Positions 1-13,174 of a stretch of DNA of 64,000 nt are shown here, one piece after another. Source of the DNA: Bugulina stolonifera (lineage: Eukaryota > Bryozoa > Gymnolaemata > Cheilostomatida > Bugulidae). How positions within the stretch are numbered: the stretch's first letter is position 1; each line of letters begins with the position of its first letter. The notes below the pieces were generated by a model. It saw only the letters and a list, made by a program, of their open reading frames with translations. It did not search any database and was not told the DNA's origin. A program made the position numbers and the translations under genes. The DNA is taken from assembly GCA_935421135.1 (NCBI GenBank), contig OW285190.1:9310501-9374500 (forward strand), read 5' to 3'.

Positions 1-400
1 TTTTAATAGTAAACATTTCTTTTTTGTTTTGGTTACTGTTAAGCCTCTTGGCCATCCTATTTAATGGACCTCAGAAGTACGAAACTTGTATGAGCAACAG
101 GAACTGGGCACTGAGTGGAAGAGCTCACCTTCCACAACAGGAGTGCATGGTCAGTGACCACTACATCAACCTGCCACCCTAATGTGGTCACATACCCCAC
201 CAGAATCTGGCTTCTCTTTGCTAATCGGGGCAGAGGTGGATACTAAATGTGCGCGTTTTTGATGTAGACACTACACGGGACCTCTTGTATTATTTATACG
301 CCCTGATCCGAACAGATGCAGCTAGAGTGAAAGGCTCACTGAAGGCCTTTGCCAGAAATGACACAGCTGGGGGTTTGAACTCACAATCTTTCGGTTTGTA
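1..400 (-). repeat. tRNA-derived SINE, copy 1 (head truncated)
   Basis: The sequence is a diverged reverse-complement copy of the repeat at 5033-5455. Read on the minus strand it keeps the box B-like GAGTTCAAACC (about 375-385), then the shared body, and it runs off the left window edge near the A-rich tail. The box A half seen in the other copy is missing, so the 5' end is truncated or diverged at about 400. Short open frames here are repeat sequence, not genes. Confidence 0.6.
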
Positions 401-513
401 TGCATGTATGTGTTCTTTCTCCTACATTTGAGCTAAATAACAGTATGTACTACTTATGCAAACATAACGTGGTGAAACAGACCGTTTTATGCGTTACAGA
501 AAACATTTCATAT

Positions 514-1190
514 TGTAATGGTTTCTGGTATTTCGTGCGGTCGTCCTTGGACGACTACCGACCCAAAACTGAAGTGCCTATGAGTGGTGCTAGGCCTTCT
601 CATTACATGAAAGATCGAGCGGTCTCAGTAGTCCAATAACTACCAGAGACGACCCATCTGGTCCCAACTCTGGCCTTCAGACTATACGTTGAAAGAGAGT
701 GATCCGACCTAGTAGGCGGTTCGCTAAGTGAATGACCTGACAAAAGGAAGTGAAAGTCTCTGTATCAAGTATAGATATGTCTTTATTGAAAGCCAAGTGA
801 AGACTGAGACAACGAATGATAAAACATGGCCCTTTATAAAGTATAAGGACTTCCGCCCGACGTAGTGTCGGGAAAAGACGACATAAGGTCGTCCGGAAGT
901 TGCGCAACAACATGGCCGCCGGAAGCCCGACGGCCGACCCAAAAATAGGTCGGGTTATACAAAAGTTGCTTATAATCATCCAATTCATGTACAAAATGAA
1001 TATCAAGGGATTCTGAGAGGTCGAGCCTCTTTACATGGGTATAAAAGGTACCAAAAGACTTAGTGATTATCATACAGGTATATACAGTGACATAGTAGTT
1101 AAGCAATGTAGAATGCAAGCAGGTATATACATATAAGCACACACAATAATGAGTGTCAGGTGATAAGAGACGACTGCGCGTACCATCACA
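514..1190 (-). mobile_element. Solo LTR of the Gypsy family of 17295-23651
   Basis: The copy starts TGTAATGG, ends CCATCACA and is flanked by a 4-bp ATAT duplication (510-513 and 1191-1194). It is homologous along its length to the LTRs at 17295-17957 and 22989-23651, but is visibly diverged. No internal element sequence remains, as expected after LTR-LTR recombination. Confidence 0.85.
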
Positions 1191-1194
1191 ATAT

Positions 1195-2594
1195 TTGAAT
1201 GGTTTACCTAATGTAACGCTATGTATGATAAATATTAGCACATGTATGTATATGATGAGAATAGGCCAAATGCTGCAAGTCTCTTCCATTGTATACGTTT
1301 ACGGGTTTTGTCATCGTTTGTTTACATCTGGCTTTTACGTTTGTACACGTAGCCTAAGAACTGCAAAAGTCTGGAGTCTAAAATAAAACCTCTGCTGTTT
1401 AAGGGTGTAAAGCCTCAGGAATATGCACATTAGCCCTAGTTCTCAATACATCAACTAACTTAAAACTCTGACGTGTTCTGGGATAAAATATACCCAAACC
1501 TCAGTTCGTGTCTGAACTCTGCAGCACAGCTTATACTACATTTTCTTAGGACATTTAGGTAAGCGGACAGTACAGAAGTCCGACTCTAGACTGACACCAA
1601 CAACCGACCACAAAAATATAATAGAGCAGATCTGCGAGTAACAGGAGACGATAGGCAGTAATTATATTAGATTGGGCACGAGTAAGATTATCATGTTTTC
1701 CATAATTTTTGAGACTGTCAATTTCAATTTTTGGGGTTCTTTGATAGGGCAGCCCCAGGATGGCCCCCTTGCTAGTGGGAGGAGCCTAGACAGTATAAAA
1801 GAAATAAGATATTCTGCATCAGTCCAGTTGTGGTTTGGAGTGCAAAAAAGTAACATTTATTTGCTTAAATATATTCTTGATTCTTCAGACTATCCTAGGG
1901 GAGGGCAAAATCGGGACACCCTAAAAACTTGATATCCATGCCATGCACATTCAATATTGAAGTAAATCAGTATTTTATATTGATCTATTGTTAGCTAACC
2001 AAGTGTCATTCAACATTATTACATAGTAAACAACTTGACAAAAGAAGTTTTTTTGGGTAAACTTTCTGACACTTGAAAAAATATGGTGTGGTGCATTTGC
2101 AGAAAACTGGACACCCTCTCAAAAAATCTAGGCACTTTCACTTGATAAGGAATGAAGTTTTCTTAGTGTATCTTTTTAAAGCAATGATCATATTTTTTGA
2201 AAAATTAACTTTGAGCTTTATATGCAATAAATATTATTCTATTTTTATCCAGTGACAATTTGCCACTGAACTGCCTTACACTTTCAAAAAGGTATCAGAT
2301 GTCTTAAAAAAACTGAACACCACTGTTTAGAGTTTTTTATATCAATTGTGGAGCTAAAGCATGATTAGTGCAATGGGTGCATGAAAATTGAGATGTCTAA
2401 ACCAAAGGCAATATAACTCCAAATCTGTGGCCAAGTTTACATGTAGTGGCACGTTGTGGTAAGGTAATTCATTCTAATAATGCGAATAATACATTGTATG
2501 ACCATAAAACTAGTAATAATTCTACAGGAGCATATATGTACAGTATGTACATGTACTTATCATAATTAGCTAAAGTGTCAAATTATTGTTTCAG
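1195..2594. other. Non-coding stretch upstream of the GTPase exon 1
   Basis: I see no convincing exon or repeat family. A TATAAAA-like string lies near 1793-1800 (CAGTATAAAAGAA), downstream of a moderately GC-rich stretch, and could mark a promoter for the GTPase gene. That is inference only. The interval probably holds the 5' end and first intron of that gene. Confidence 0.3.
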
Positions 2595-5500
2595 AAATCG
2601 CTCACCTGTCAAACTGCCGTAGTTGCCAGTTTCTGTGAAGAAACTAAAACTGTGAAAATGCACCGAGACAGACTGTATACTATACTCCAATCTAGACCTG
2701 AGGTAATGAAACTGCCGACTATGGTTGTTTCAATTGGAGGAGTGGCAAGAAGTGGAAAGTCTTTCTTTCTCAATCTGCTCATTAACTACCTAACCTATCT
2801 GGAGCAGGTAAGTTTCACTGATATACAATGTAGGTATTCCACTACGTCGGCTAATGCATCTGAAAAGTAAATTAATCCAGCGCGCATTGTTGATGGGTAC
2901 TAACTGAGTCAGTTTTATATATTATTGTGTACCTGGCTATACAATAATTCCTGTTCTGATGCTTTACATTACTCAATGTTTTCTACTCTAATTATATCGT
3001 TAAGCATATTAAAGAAATAATGTATATATTCATCTGCGAATCAGGGTTCTGTGAGTATAGCATATTCCTGTAGAATGATCACGATGAAAATTGGGAATCT
3101 TCAAATTCGCCAATAGAAGGTATAGCATGGATGCAAAGCAAATTTGCTGTGACTCGCGGGATTCGGGTGTGGAACAGACCATTCGTCATTTCCAACCATG
3201 ATGGGTCACAGGTAAGTGCATGTAAATCAATTTGCAATGACAAAGGGAATGTAGCACTTTGATGCATGAGTAAATCTGTCCATTTAAGTCACTACAAACA
3301 GACAAGTTGAATTCATAAGATTGCATAGTTTTTGCATTCATGTATGTTATTTCTGTTTGTTGGGCCAGCAGTAGATGTGGAATAAAACTTGAGAAATCTT
3401 AAGTCTCCTCTTGAATTGTCTTGTCTCGAAAGTGTCTTGAGACTTCAATTGGTGTTCGAAACTGGGAAACTAATAATTCATAATTCGTATCAATAGTTAT
3501 AATTCACTGCTAATCAGTAATAAATCTGTGAAACAAAAAATGTTTTTTAAATCAATTACAGTAGTCATGCTACTGATTTTCTTAGTAATAGCAGTGCAAC
3601 TAGTACTAAGATAACTGGTTCATGTCACAAGTATATTCATCGGCTTATTACAATTCTCTGCATTGTTGTTGGTAAATAGACAGTGGTATCAATAAGTAGT
3701 AGCGACTTGGTAGTCGAAATACAGCAGACTACTTGCATAATCACCATATGTGTGGGAGCTAGTAGGCTTATGCTGTAAGCATGGTTAACTGCTTGGAAAT
3801 CCACAGCATTGTACATGTATTTGCCACAATATTGTTACAAGACAGCCCTTAAAAAAATCTTAATTGAAGAGGAGGAGAAACTGACAAAATGGCGAGCAAT
3901 TAAAGAGAGTAAAGTTCTTGAATAAAGGGAAAGGGCAAATATATAATTATTTACAGTAAATATTATTGCCAGGCACACCTAGCTACATGTAAGTGCTGTC
4001 TATTACTGAATAAAATAAATTGTCAATGCTGCATATTGGTATTTATTTAGCTTGCATCTGCAATATCAGAATATGCCTATTGTATTCACTACTTACACCA
4101 CACTTACATGTACACTACACTTACACTACTTTCACTGTGTGTCCTTGTGGCTATGCACTGTGTAGTCTTATGTTACATTTGGTGTGTATCCTCATAGCTC
4201 AGCTTGATATACTCTAAATGCTGCTAGTAGCACTGATGAAGTAAAAATGATAAATAGGTAGACAATTGAGACCTGTTTTCATGTTGGCTGTACACTGTAC
4301 AAAGTTTCATCCGCCACATTGACCTAGTCAAAGTCACAAGCCATTCATGTTCCCAAGTCAAGTCACAATGATGTGCAAGTTAGAGTCAAATCAAGTTGAC
4401 AATTCCAAGTCAAGTAAGCAAGTTAGACCCAGCTCTGATTAGTATTACCAGTAGAGGCAGATGCATCTTATCTGTCATCACCAGTTCGAAAGCTCTGAAC
4501 GACAAATGATGAGATTCAAGTATAGGGTAGTGCATAACTGGGAAGTGGAATGCATATAATGTACAGTACATTGTAGCAGGCTGCCCATCAAGGAAACTCT
4601 CAGATCAAGACAGGGGGCTAAAATCCATGACCTCTACATACATCAGGTGCCTGGTAAAAGAAGTCCTATAGTCATTAAAAGAGCTGGAAAACTTAAGGAT
4701 AATGACGATTAAGGAATGGGTTGTTGCAAGAGACAATAAAGCATAAAATGGAGGAACAGTGGCCTGAGAGCCATGTTATGAAAGGAAGATTGAAGCAGCT
4801 TTACTTGTTGTGAGACACAATGTCACAGTGCAACAGTCTGGTGCTAAAAATTATCAGAAAGTACATGTAATACCTGATGCAGAATCCTAAGCAAGATTCT
4901 TGAGGGTATATATACCAAGGGGGTGAAAAGTGCAAGGGAAATGCTTAGGAGTCGGTGTGGTAGCCAGGGATGATACCAATGGGAGAAAATGAGAAAATAT
5001 TGGGATATTTATGAAGAATAGGAGGCTGGGTGTCAGGGTGGCACAGTTGGTGGCATACACACACACAAACCGAGAGGTTGTGAGTTCAAACCCCCAGCTG
5101 TGTCATTTCCGGCAAAGGCCTTCAGCAAGTCTTTCACCCTAGCTGCGCCTGTTCGGATCAGGGCGTATAAATAATACAGGAGGTCCCGGGTAGTGTCTAC
5201 ATCAAAAACACGCACGTTAAAGATCTACCTCTGCCCTGATTCGCAAAGAGAAGCCAGATTCTGGCGCGGTATGTGACCACAATGGGGTAGCAGGTTGATG
5301 TAGTGGTCACTGACCATGCACTCCTGTTGTGGTAGGTGAGCTCTTCCACTCGGAGCCCAGCTCCTGTCGCTCATACAAGTTTCGAACTTCTGAAGTCCGT
5401 TAAGTAGGATGGCCAAGTGGCTCGACAGTAACAAAATACAAAATACAACCACGGAAGGCATCAAGTTTACCAGGGAATAATGGTTGGGATTAAGAACCGG

Positions 5501-8500
5501 CCTGCTTCATTAGGGCAAACTTTATCAAAATACTAATGACTGTGTATCATTATTTACTTCTCCAGTAATGTTCTGGATTCACTACTATTTCTTTAGAAAT
5601 AATTGGCTTAGTGTTTAACAAATTAACATAATTACTCTAACATGATCATGTATAGAGATCGCAAAAGAGAATGCAGAAAATATGACTATTTTATTTACGT
5701 ACATTGTATACCCTGACCAGCTAGCTGTGCCTAAAACTATCTTGTCTTTACTTTAGTTATGTTGCATCAATTTTAGGCAGCTGTTTTGCTTGTTGACTGT
5801 CAAGGCACTGGTGATAATACGCTTAGTGATGTAAAGATGGACACCCTGACAATGTGCTTCAGCCTACGAATAGCAACCACTCAACTGCTAAATATTCGGG
5901 GTTACCTTACCTCTAACGAGATGAATGCCCTTGAGGTATGTGCATTAAAACAATTTAGTTCACACTAGATAGAATACTGTGGTGAGACGGAAATTCCTAT
6001 ATTAGCAGCCGACTCACACCAACTAAACACTTGTATTATTTATTACTCTGACTAGTCTAACACCTTATCTAATTGTTCTATTATTGTGCATCATGTGCAC
6101 ATCTACTAGTATATACTTATAATCCTCTTATATTGTGCATTCACCTTATATTGATTGTAACTCACTGAATACTTGATGTAAATCCTACAGTACTTATATA
6201 CCTGATTTTATAGGGCCGTGGCCATACTAAATAATTGCAATCATACCATTATGTACCTACAATATTACATTTATATGTGTTTTTTGTACATGACCGACCC
6301 TAAAGGGGTCCGACGTCGTACCTTCCACCACATTGTTGTGCAATACTTAGGGCCGATATACTATCGTAGCTAACTGGAGGTTTTCATTGGAAATGTAAAA
6401 CTGTATAAAGCGATTACTTCTCTTGTATTGAATAAGTTGTCGCTTGAACTTCAATGAAGACATACCTATACGAAAGAATACTGAGGTGTCTTTTCTAGAA
6501 TAACATAGTTCCAGCTCTCAGTCCCATTGGACTTTGAAACCCGAATTGACTAAACTAGCATAGACCATACTCATGCGAGCAATCTATAAGTAATAACTCA
6601 GACCCTATGGGTCGTACACGCTACTCAGCTCAATAATCTACCATACAATCACTGCTCAGTATTTTATGTAATTCGAAGCAGGTCTAGTCGACCACTCCTA
6701 GACCTGTCTTGCACCCATAATGTCATTAGTATTCATGTGTTGCATTACAATACTATGCCCTAAAAGAAACAAAATTCGAGACCTGCTGAAGGTTAACGGT
6801 ATGGAAATTATTCCATAGTCATGTATGGTATAATTATTATACACATACTTGCATATTAGTAATAGGTGGTAAATAGTGGTAGTACCACAGATGTTTCTAG
6901 TGCTTATTTTATTTTTCCATAGTCTACTATTGCAATCCACATAATATGAATTGTATTAAACCTGTAAGCAGTGTTAGAGTAAGTATGGATAAAGGTACTG
7001 ACATGCACAACCTGGTCTCTTGACACTTACGCGATCAAATAATGAAGAACCTCAAATACAATTGGATCGATTAGAGAAAAATAGGCTATTGAGCTCCATT
7101 GTACGACATTTCTCAAGTCAATTGCAATACAATTTGCAAGTCTGATATCTTTAGGTTCGCATATGCAGTTTTAATGCATGTCAAAAAATGTTTTACAGCT
7201 CTGTGCATGCTACTCTGCTATGGATGGAGGAAATTCTAAAGCTCTCTTTGAATCTCTCATTATCCTAATGCGAGATTATAATGGTGGGCCTGATTTCGGA
7301 GAAGATCGAATGTTCATTGGAGAAATGGTGAGTTTACTTGATATACATGTATAATGATACTGGATATCGAACCTCTTCTACAGCCAAATATTTTTTCGAC
7401 CAATACAATACTACCAATACTACATGTATCTATATTATCTTCACCTGCTTATTTTGGAATGTATTAAAAATATCTCTCATATTGTCGACACATGTATTAT
7501 CATGCATGTAAATGCTGTGTATAAATGTAACTTATGATTACAGTTTCATTATGACATATACTACAGATTCATAAGTGTAACAACAAACAACTGGGTGATG
7601 TCATTCAAGGAATGCAGAAAGCCTTCAGCAGCATAACTACCTACAATTTACCACATCCTGGTAGGGAGATAACAGGTGCATCAGTCGACAGTCGGGTCTG
7701 GAATGTGAAAGGTATATCATTATTTCTACATACACTGTAGGTACATGTACTTCTTACATGTAATTACTTCTGCTAAATTGACATGTATGTCACTAAACTC
7801 TTTCTGTTTGGCATCATGGTAGGTTGCTATTTATAAAATATTAATTTCTCCTCCTAATACCATGCAAGAAGAATGATCATGTCCTAATGGTGGTAACAGG
7901 ATAACCAACATTTGGCTATCACTATTTTTCCTTTGGGCTAATGCACCATGAATTAGTATTCTATTGGAAATACTCTGTTTTACTGCTAATGTTGGTTACA
8001 GATGTGCCTAGTGACTTTTTACAACCTTTCAAAATCTTGGCAAGGATACTCTGCAACAAGCTACCTGGTAGAAGTCCACAACCATGCTGGCCATCTGGTG
8101 AACATTTGCTGCAGAGATTTAAGGTATTTTATGCCTCTGATACAATTGTATAGTCACTGTGACACAACTTTCACTTTCTTCAGTTTTGTAGCTTGTAGAC
8201 TTCTTAACTATTAGTATTTTATTGCCTCCGTTCTTTTTTCAATATTGTAATTTTTGCTGATAGCTAAATTGGTCCTTGTTAAACATGCCATAAAGGTACA
8301 GGTGTAAATACAACTGCTCATTGCGACACTCAGAGTTACTTTAATTGTAACAAGTGATCAGATTGTTTGTCAAGCGATGAGATACATGTAATACATCACT
8401 GGCCAGTTCAACTTTTTGGGGAAACTTGTGGTATTTACATAATATGCATATTGCAACTTTGTGATTTGCATCTCCCATGGAGTCAACTGCAGATCAATCA

Positions 8501-11500
8501 AAGTTTATGGTGAAATTTTGCTTTGAGAACTCAGGTTTACATGTAGGTGTCATTGTCATCGAGCTCCAAACACAAATATATATAAATTTAAAACCTAGGT
8601 TGGTGCTGTGATGCCTGATGCTCAGGATGACCATGTGGAACAAAATATTGGGTGGACTTCAAAGTCCTGTGTGTCGTTTTATAAATCAGCATAATTCCTA
8701 TTGTTACTACCAGTGTTCTAAGTGTAGTTATACGGGAGTATACGGTGTATACCCACCTACGGCCAGCAGGCGTGTACCCTATGCAGTCACTGTGGACCTG
8801 ATTGTGTTGTGGTAGCGTGCTTGACTTTCACCAGAGCATATTTTTTCCATTTTAGTAATTCACTAATTTCTTAGCTACTATAAGTGGATAGCTATACAAT
8901 ACTAATCTGTAACACTTTGTGTACTGTGTGCCCATGTAGCGACGACAAATCTCACAACTGTCACAACACCGACAAACGTCACAACAATTTTTGGACAAAC
9001 GTCACAACACCGACAAATATCACAAAAGTTTGACAACAAACGTGACAACACTGACAAGCGTCACAACAATTTTTGGACAAACGTCACAACACCGACAAAC
9101 GTCACAAAGGTTCAACGACAGACGTCACAATGCCAACAAATATCACAAATTTTCAACAAAATAACACCATGACACCAAAAATATAATGCTTTTTGCCTTG
9201 ATTTACCCTTCAATTTGATTATTTTTGTTTGTCGTGTTTTCAAAACTGAATAAAACAGAAGGTAGTTAAAAGCAGAGTGTGACAACTCCCAATAGAGGAC
9301 ATGAAATTAGCAATTCAAATTTTTCGTCAAAAAGCAATACAACTGAGCAGAAGTAGATCTGCCTCTGCTCAACCGTCTTGATTTTTAGCGAAAAAATTGA
9401 ATTGTTAATTTAGTTACCTCTATTGGGAGTTGTCTCACTCTACTGTTAACTATGTGGCCTACTGTACATGTATTATGATAAATTCACTCAATACTACTGT
9501 AACCACACGTATTTTAATAACATGCATGTACATGCATGATATCAGTATAACATGTTAATTAGGACTGAAACAAGTCAGTACTGAATGGCAACAATGACTG
9601 TAGCAAAATATGAATGACAAGGGTCACTCGGGAAAGATGAAAACACCAGCTATTACCCGAAATGGGCAAGCTATGCGAAATATCCTTTAATGGCCATTTA
9701 ACTACAGTACATGCAAACCACATCGAGTCACATTCTGATCAAAGGGCCGAAGTGCCTACGTTTTGCATTACATTTGTACACATGCACTGTAGCCTAGGTC
9801 TCACACATACACCACCACTTCTCTAAATTAAAGAGACCATGCAGCCGGCAACAGAACTAAATGGAATATGTCATGTCACCCTAGCCTGAGAACCATCTGC
9901 TTCTAGAACATGAAAACAGGTGGAACTCTCCTGCCTATTTATCACTATTAAATGTACATGTATAACTATAACTATAGATTCCTTGCTTAAAAAGTACATC
10001 ACTGTACAACTAAATGTATTACAAGTAAGCGTCTAAAATTTAAAATATACGCTACTCACCTACTAGACACAGTGCTACACAATGTTTTGATATAATTTGT
10101 TTTTTCGGAGATTATTCGCTCCCAATAAAAAATCGACAAAATTGTCCAACAGAAAATCGTGTCAAAAACCGCGATGCAATCCGATGCGATTATCATACAT
10201 GTATATTGGGAAATAATCACTATCCCATAATTTGTTTAGCCTGACAGTTCCCGGCAATAATGCTGGTGTTCTTATCTTATCTAAGTGATCCTAGCTATTC
10301 AAATTTTGCTACAATCATTGTTGACATCCAGTAAAGACTTGTTTGAGTTTTAATCAACATATTATACATGCATGTGTATTTTTATACGAGTATATACATG
10401 TAGCTAGTATTAAATGATTATAATCATTATATAGACTGCATAGCTAACAGCAGAGTATGACAACTCCAAATAGCAGACATTGAATGGTTGATTCAATTTT
10501 TTTGCCAGAAATAAAGACAGCCTAGCAGAAGCAGATCTACTTCTGCTCAGTTGTCTTGGTTTTTGGCAAAAAAATCGAATCGGTAATTTCATGTTCTCAA
10601 TTGGGAGTTGTCACACTCTGCTTTTAACTATCTTTTGTTCTCATCAGTTTTTAAAGCACGACAAACAAATATAATCGAATTGAAGGATAAGTCAAAGCAA
10701 AAAGCATTGTCTTTTGGTGTTATGGTGTTATAATGTTGAAAATCTGTGATACTTGTGGGCATTGTGACGATTGGCGTTGAGCCTTTGTGACATTTGTCAG
10801 TGTTGTGACGCTTGTCGAAAAATTGTTGTGACATTTGTCGGTGTTGTGACAGTTGTGACGTTTGTCGTCACTACAACCCACCTCATTTGTCCCACTTCAA
10901 ACACTGGTTACTACCAAATACTGCTTAATTTAGACTGTTCCAATGCAGTGGCCAGGACAAGTCAAAATTGAAATTGTAACATTCTAGCTTCATTGTTGTG
11001 AATTGGCATGTACATTTAGAGATGCACATATGAGCAAAATTGAAATATTACAGATCTTAGCGTTTGTGTGAAAACCTTCCTGAATGAGCACTTTTTACAA
11101 TTTGAGTTTTTATTGTTAGCAACAACGGGAATTTCGGAAATTTACTGAAATTATGTGCTAGCTATATCTCAGAGCAAAGAGAGTTATGATAAGAAAACTG
11201 AACCTAATATCTCAGAATTACCTAAACCAGTTGTTGCGGAAAATAGCATGCAACTGATGTTATGAGCAAATATAGACACATAACAATGCATGATAATACG
11301 GCATCCATGCATGCATACTATTAAATACTACAAGCTGCGGTTTGTAATGTAGTTAGCAACACCAATCAGTGAATTAGCATAGGCCTGGTGTAAAATTTAA
11401 GCTTAAATAAAACGAACAAATTGAAACTAAGCAATGCATTTCTGTTTCAATTATTATGAATATTGACTTTACTCTGATTTTCACTTCAGAGGGCACAGAT

Positions 11501-12500
11501 TACATGAGTGTATTCTAACACAGGTAGCTTTTCTTTTGCTTACCAATGATTCTGCATACTAATTGAATTTCAATGCAGTATTGTAATGGTTTCTGTGATT
11601 TGGTGCAGTCGTCCTTGGACGACTATCGACCCAGAAATGAAGTGCCTATGAGTGGTAGTAGGACTTCGCATTACATGAAAGATCGAGCGGTCTCAGTAGC
11701 CCAATAGCTACCAAAGACGACCCATCTGGTCCCAAGTCCAACCTTCAGACTATACTATGAAAGAGAGGAATCCGACCTAGTAGGCGGTTCGCTAAGCGAA
11801 TGACCTGACAAAAGGAAGAGAAAGTCTCTGTATCAAGTATAGATGTGTCTTTATTGAAAGCCAAGTGAAGACTGAGACAATGAACAGTGAAACAATGCCC
11901 TTTATATAGTATAAGGACTTCCGGCCGACGTAGTGTCGGGAAAAGACGACATAAGGTCGTCCGGAAGTTGCGCAACAAGATGGCCGCCGGAAGCCCGACG
12001 GCCGACCCAAAATAGGTCGGGTTCTACAAAAGTTGCTTATAATGGTCCAATTCATGTACAAAATGAATATCAATGGATTCTGAGAGGTCGGGCCTCTGTA
12101 AATGGGTATAAAAGGCAATAAAAGACTTAGTAATAATCATACAAGTATATATAAATACATATAGTAAAGTACAAGCAGATATATACATGTATATGCACAC
12201 AATAATGAGTGTCAGGTACAGGAGACGACCGTGCGTACCATTACAGTATTTAGCTAGTATTTTAAGTGGAATTTTTATGTGCTATTTTAAAACAGTCATG
12301 TACATGTACATCTACAACACATTCTACCTTTACCTGTGAGACATGAGCGAAATCAAATCAAAATTATTGTAACATTGTTTCAGACACTGGAATTTGGAGA
12401 TTTGTCACTGATAATGAGCCCTGCAGATGCTCTGCATGACAGTATTGTACTGCAAACCTACTTAGCAGCGGCTGATGACTTGAGAAAATGCGAAATAGAG
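2595..12500 (+). CDS. GBP/atlastin-like large GTPase, seven exons (partial)
   Basis: The exons I assign are 2595-2807, 3074-3211, 5777-5935, 7199-7327, 7567-7711, 8002-8123 and 12384-12500. All have AG/GT borders and mutually consistent phases (0,0,0,0,1,0,0), giving about 341 codons. Exon 1 carries the P-loop GGVARSGKSFF (G1). Exon 2 carries FAVTRGIRVWNRPF, matching the conserved-threonine switch region (G2). Exon 3 carries VLLVDCQGTGD (G3, DxxG). Exon 4 carries LIILMRDYNG, the Arg-Asp guanine-specificity motif of the GBP/atlastin/RNF112 family (G4). Exon 5 carries LPHPGREI, matching the LPHPG of the family, and exon 7 resembles the linker into the helical domain. Family members hydrolyse GTP in membrane fusion or cell-autonomous defence; which applies here is not visible. 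The start codon and the 3' helical exons were not found. Introns are swollen by a SINE, two solo LTRs and a hAT element. Confidence 0.82.
5033..5455 (+). repeat. tRNA-derived SINE, copy 2 (fuller)
   Basis: The head has an RNA polymerase III promoter: box A-like TGGCACAGTTGG at 5039-5050 and box B-like GAGTTCAAACC at 5082-5092, at tRNA-like spacing. A body of about 320 bp follows and ends in an A-rich tail (ACAAAATACAAAATACAA). The same body occurs inverted at 1-400. It lies in the intron before GTPase exon 3 and is probably the parental-type structure of this family. Confidence 0.7.
5978..6749 (+). mobile_element. Probable diverged solo LTR
   Basis: The segment starts TGTGGTGAGACGG, ends GCATTACA and is flanked by ATAC on both sides (5974-5977 and 6750-6753), the same 4-bp duplication length as the Gypsy LTRs here. 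A stretch at 6294-6360 (CCGACCC, GGTCCGACGTCGT, TTGTTGTGCAATAC) resembles the GC-rich core of those LTRs in opposite orientation. It begins 43 bp after a GTPase exon. Confidence 0.5.
8711..10906. mobile_element. hAT-type non-autonomous element with long inner inverted arms
   Basis: The ends are CAGTGTTCTAAGTG and its near reverse complement CACTTCAAACACTG. They are flanked by a perfect 8-bp duplication GTTACTAC (8703-8710 and 10907-10914), which is the hAT signature. Inside, about 8936-9480 and 10425-10880 are inverted copies of each other. Each begins with tandem CGACAAACGTCACAACA-like units of about 20 bp. No transposase reading frame is visible. It lies in the last visible intron of the GTPase gene. 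Confidence 0.85.
8936..9175 (+). repeat. Tandem subterminal units, left arm of hAT element
   Basis: Degenerate units around CGACAAACGTCACAACA repeat through this interval, and the inverted counterpart is at about 10745-10880. Arrays of short motifs just inside the ends are typical transposase-binding subterminal repeats of hAT elements; that role is inferred. Confidence 0.65.
11582..12245 (-). mobile_element. Solo LTR of the Gypsy family of 17295-23651
   Basis: The copy starts TGTAATGG and ends CCATTACA, with a perfect 4-bp duplication GTAT (11578-11581 and 12246-12249). It is very close to the LTRs of the intact element. It ends 138 bp before the last GTPase exon I can assign. Confidence 0.9.
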
Positions 12501-13174
12501 GTAAGAAAATGCCAGTAATACAAAACGTAAGTATAATATAGGTATAAAGTGATAGTACATATTTGTGTATAATATAATAATTTTATTTATTGACATTCCA
12601 CCACATTGTCTCTATCGGTTACAACACAATATCTGGTCAATTAATTTCATGTTGTTCATATATATATTTAATTTTGTGTCTCTACCACTGGAACAAGAAG
12701 ATGGGCGTTTCTTCCAGCTTGCTGTTGTACTGGAAATTTTTGCTGTGAGTCTATCAGCCATTCTGTGAGCTTGGATGCTGGTACACCGACATTGAGAGAG
12801 TTTTACTCTGCTCTTTCAAGCATACTTTTCTCAAATAGTGTAGCGTGCGCTTGCTGCTCTTAGCAGTTTTTGATTACCATTCTAGTTTGGGGAAAGATCC
12901 ATGTTGGAACATTGGTCGAATGATTGTGTGGGAAGGTGTGACTGACTTCCTTCATCGCCTAGTTATGGTAGAGACCAAACTCACTAGCCCCACATCACGC
13001 CACTAATCTTCTAAGTACCCCTCTATTTCTGCTAGTGTGACTGTGGTCATGAGGTTGGGATGCTTGCGTGTCTGTAAGGATGTCACGGTACCCACATTTT
13101 TGCTGGAACTTCAAGTCCCACCTATCCTGCCTTTTTTAGAGGCTTCTGTCTACATTTAGTGTTCCGCTGTTCAT
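12501..13174. other. Unassigned stretch between GTPase exon and LINE
   Basis: No clear further GTPase exon. A 27-bp AG/GT-bounded stretch at about 12721-12747 and an open frame near 12890-13000 are possible but unsupported exons. The stretch is somewhat more GC-rich than its surroundings. Confidence 0.25.

Noticed and set aside
677..1289. Overlapping minus-strand frames of 72-151 codons
   Set aside because: They fall within a solo LTR, and equivalent frames recur in every LTR copy.
8930..9180. CRISPR-like array of short repeats
   Set aside because: Units are contiguous and degenerate without unique spacers, and they lie inside a hAT element of an animal genome.
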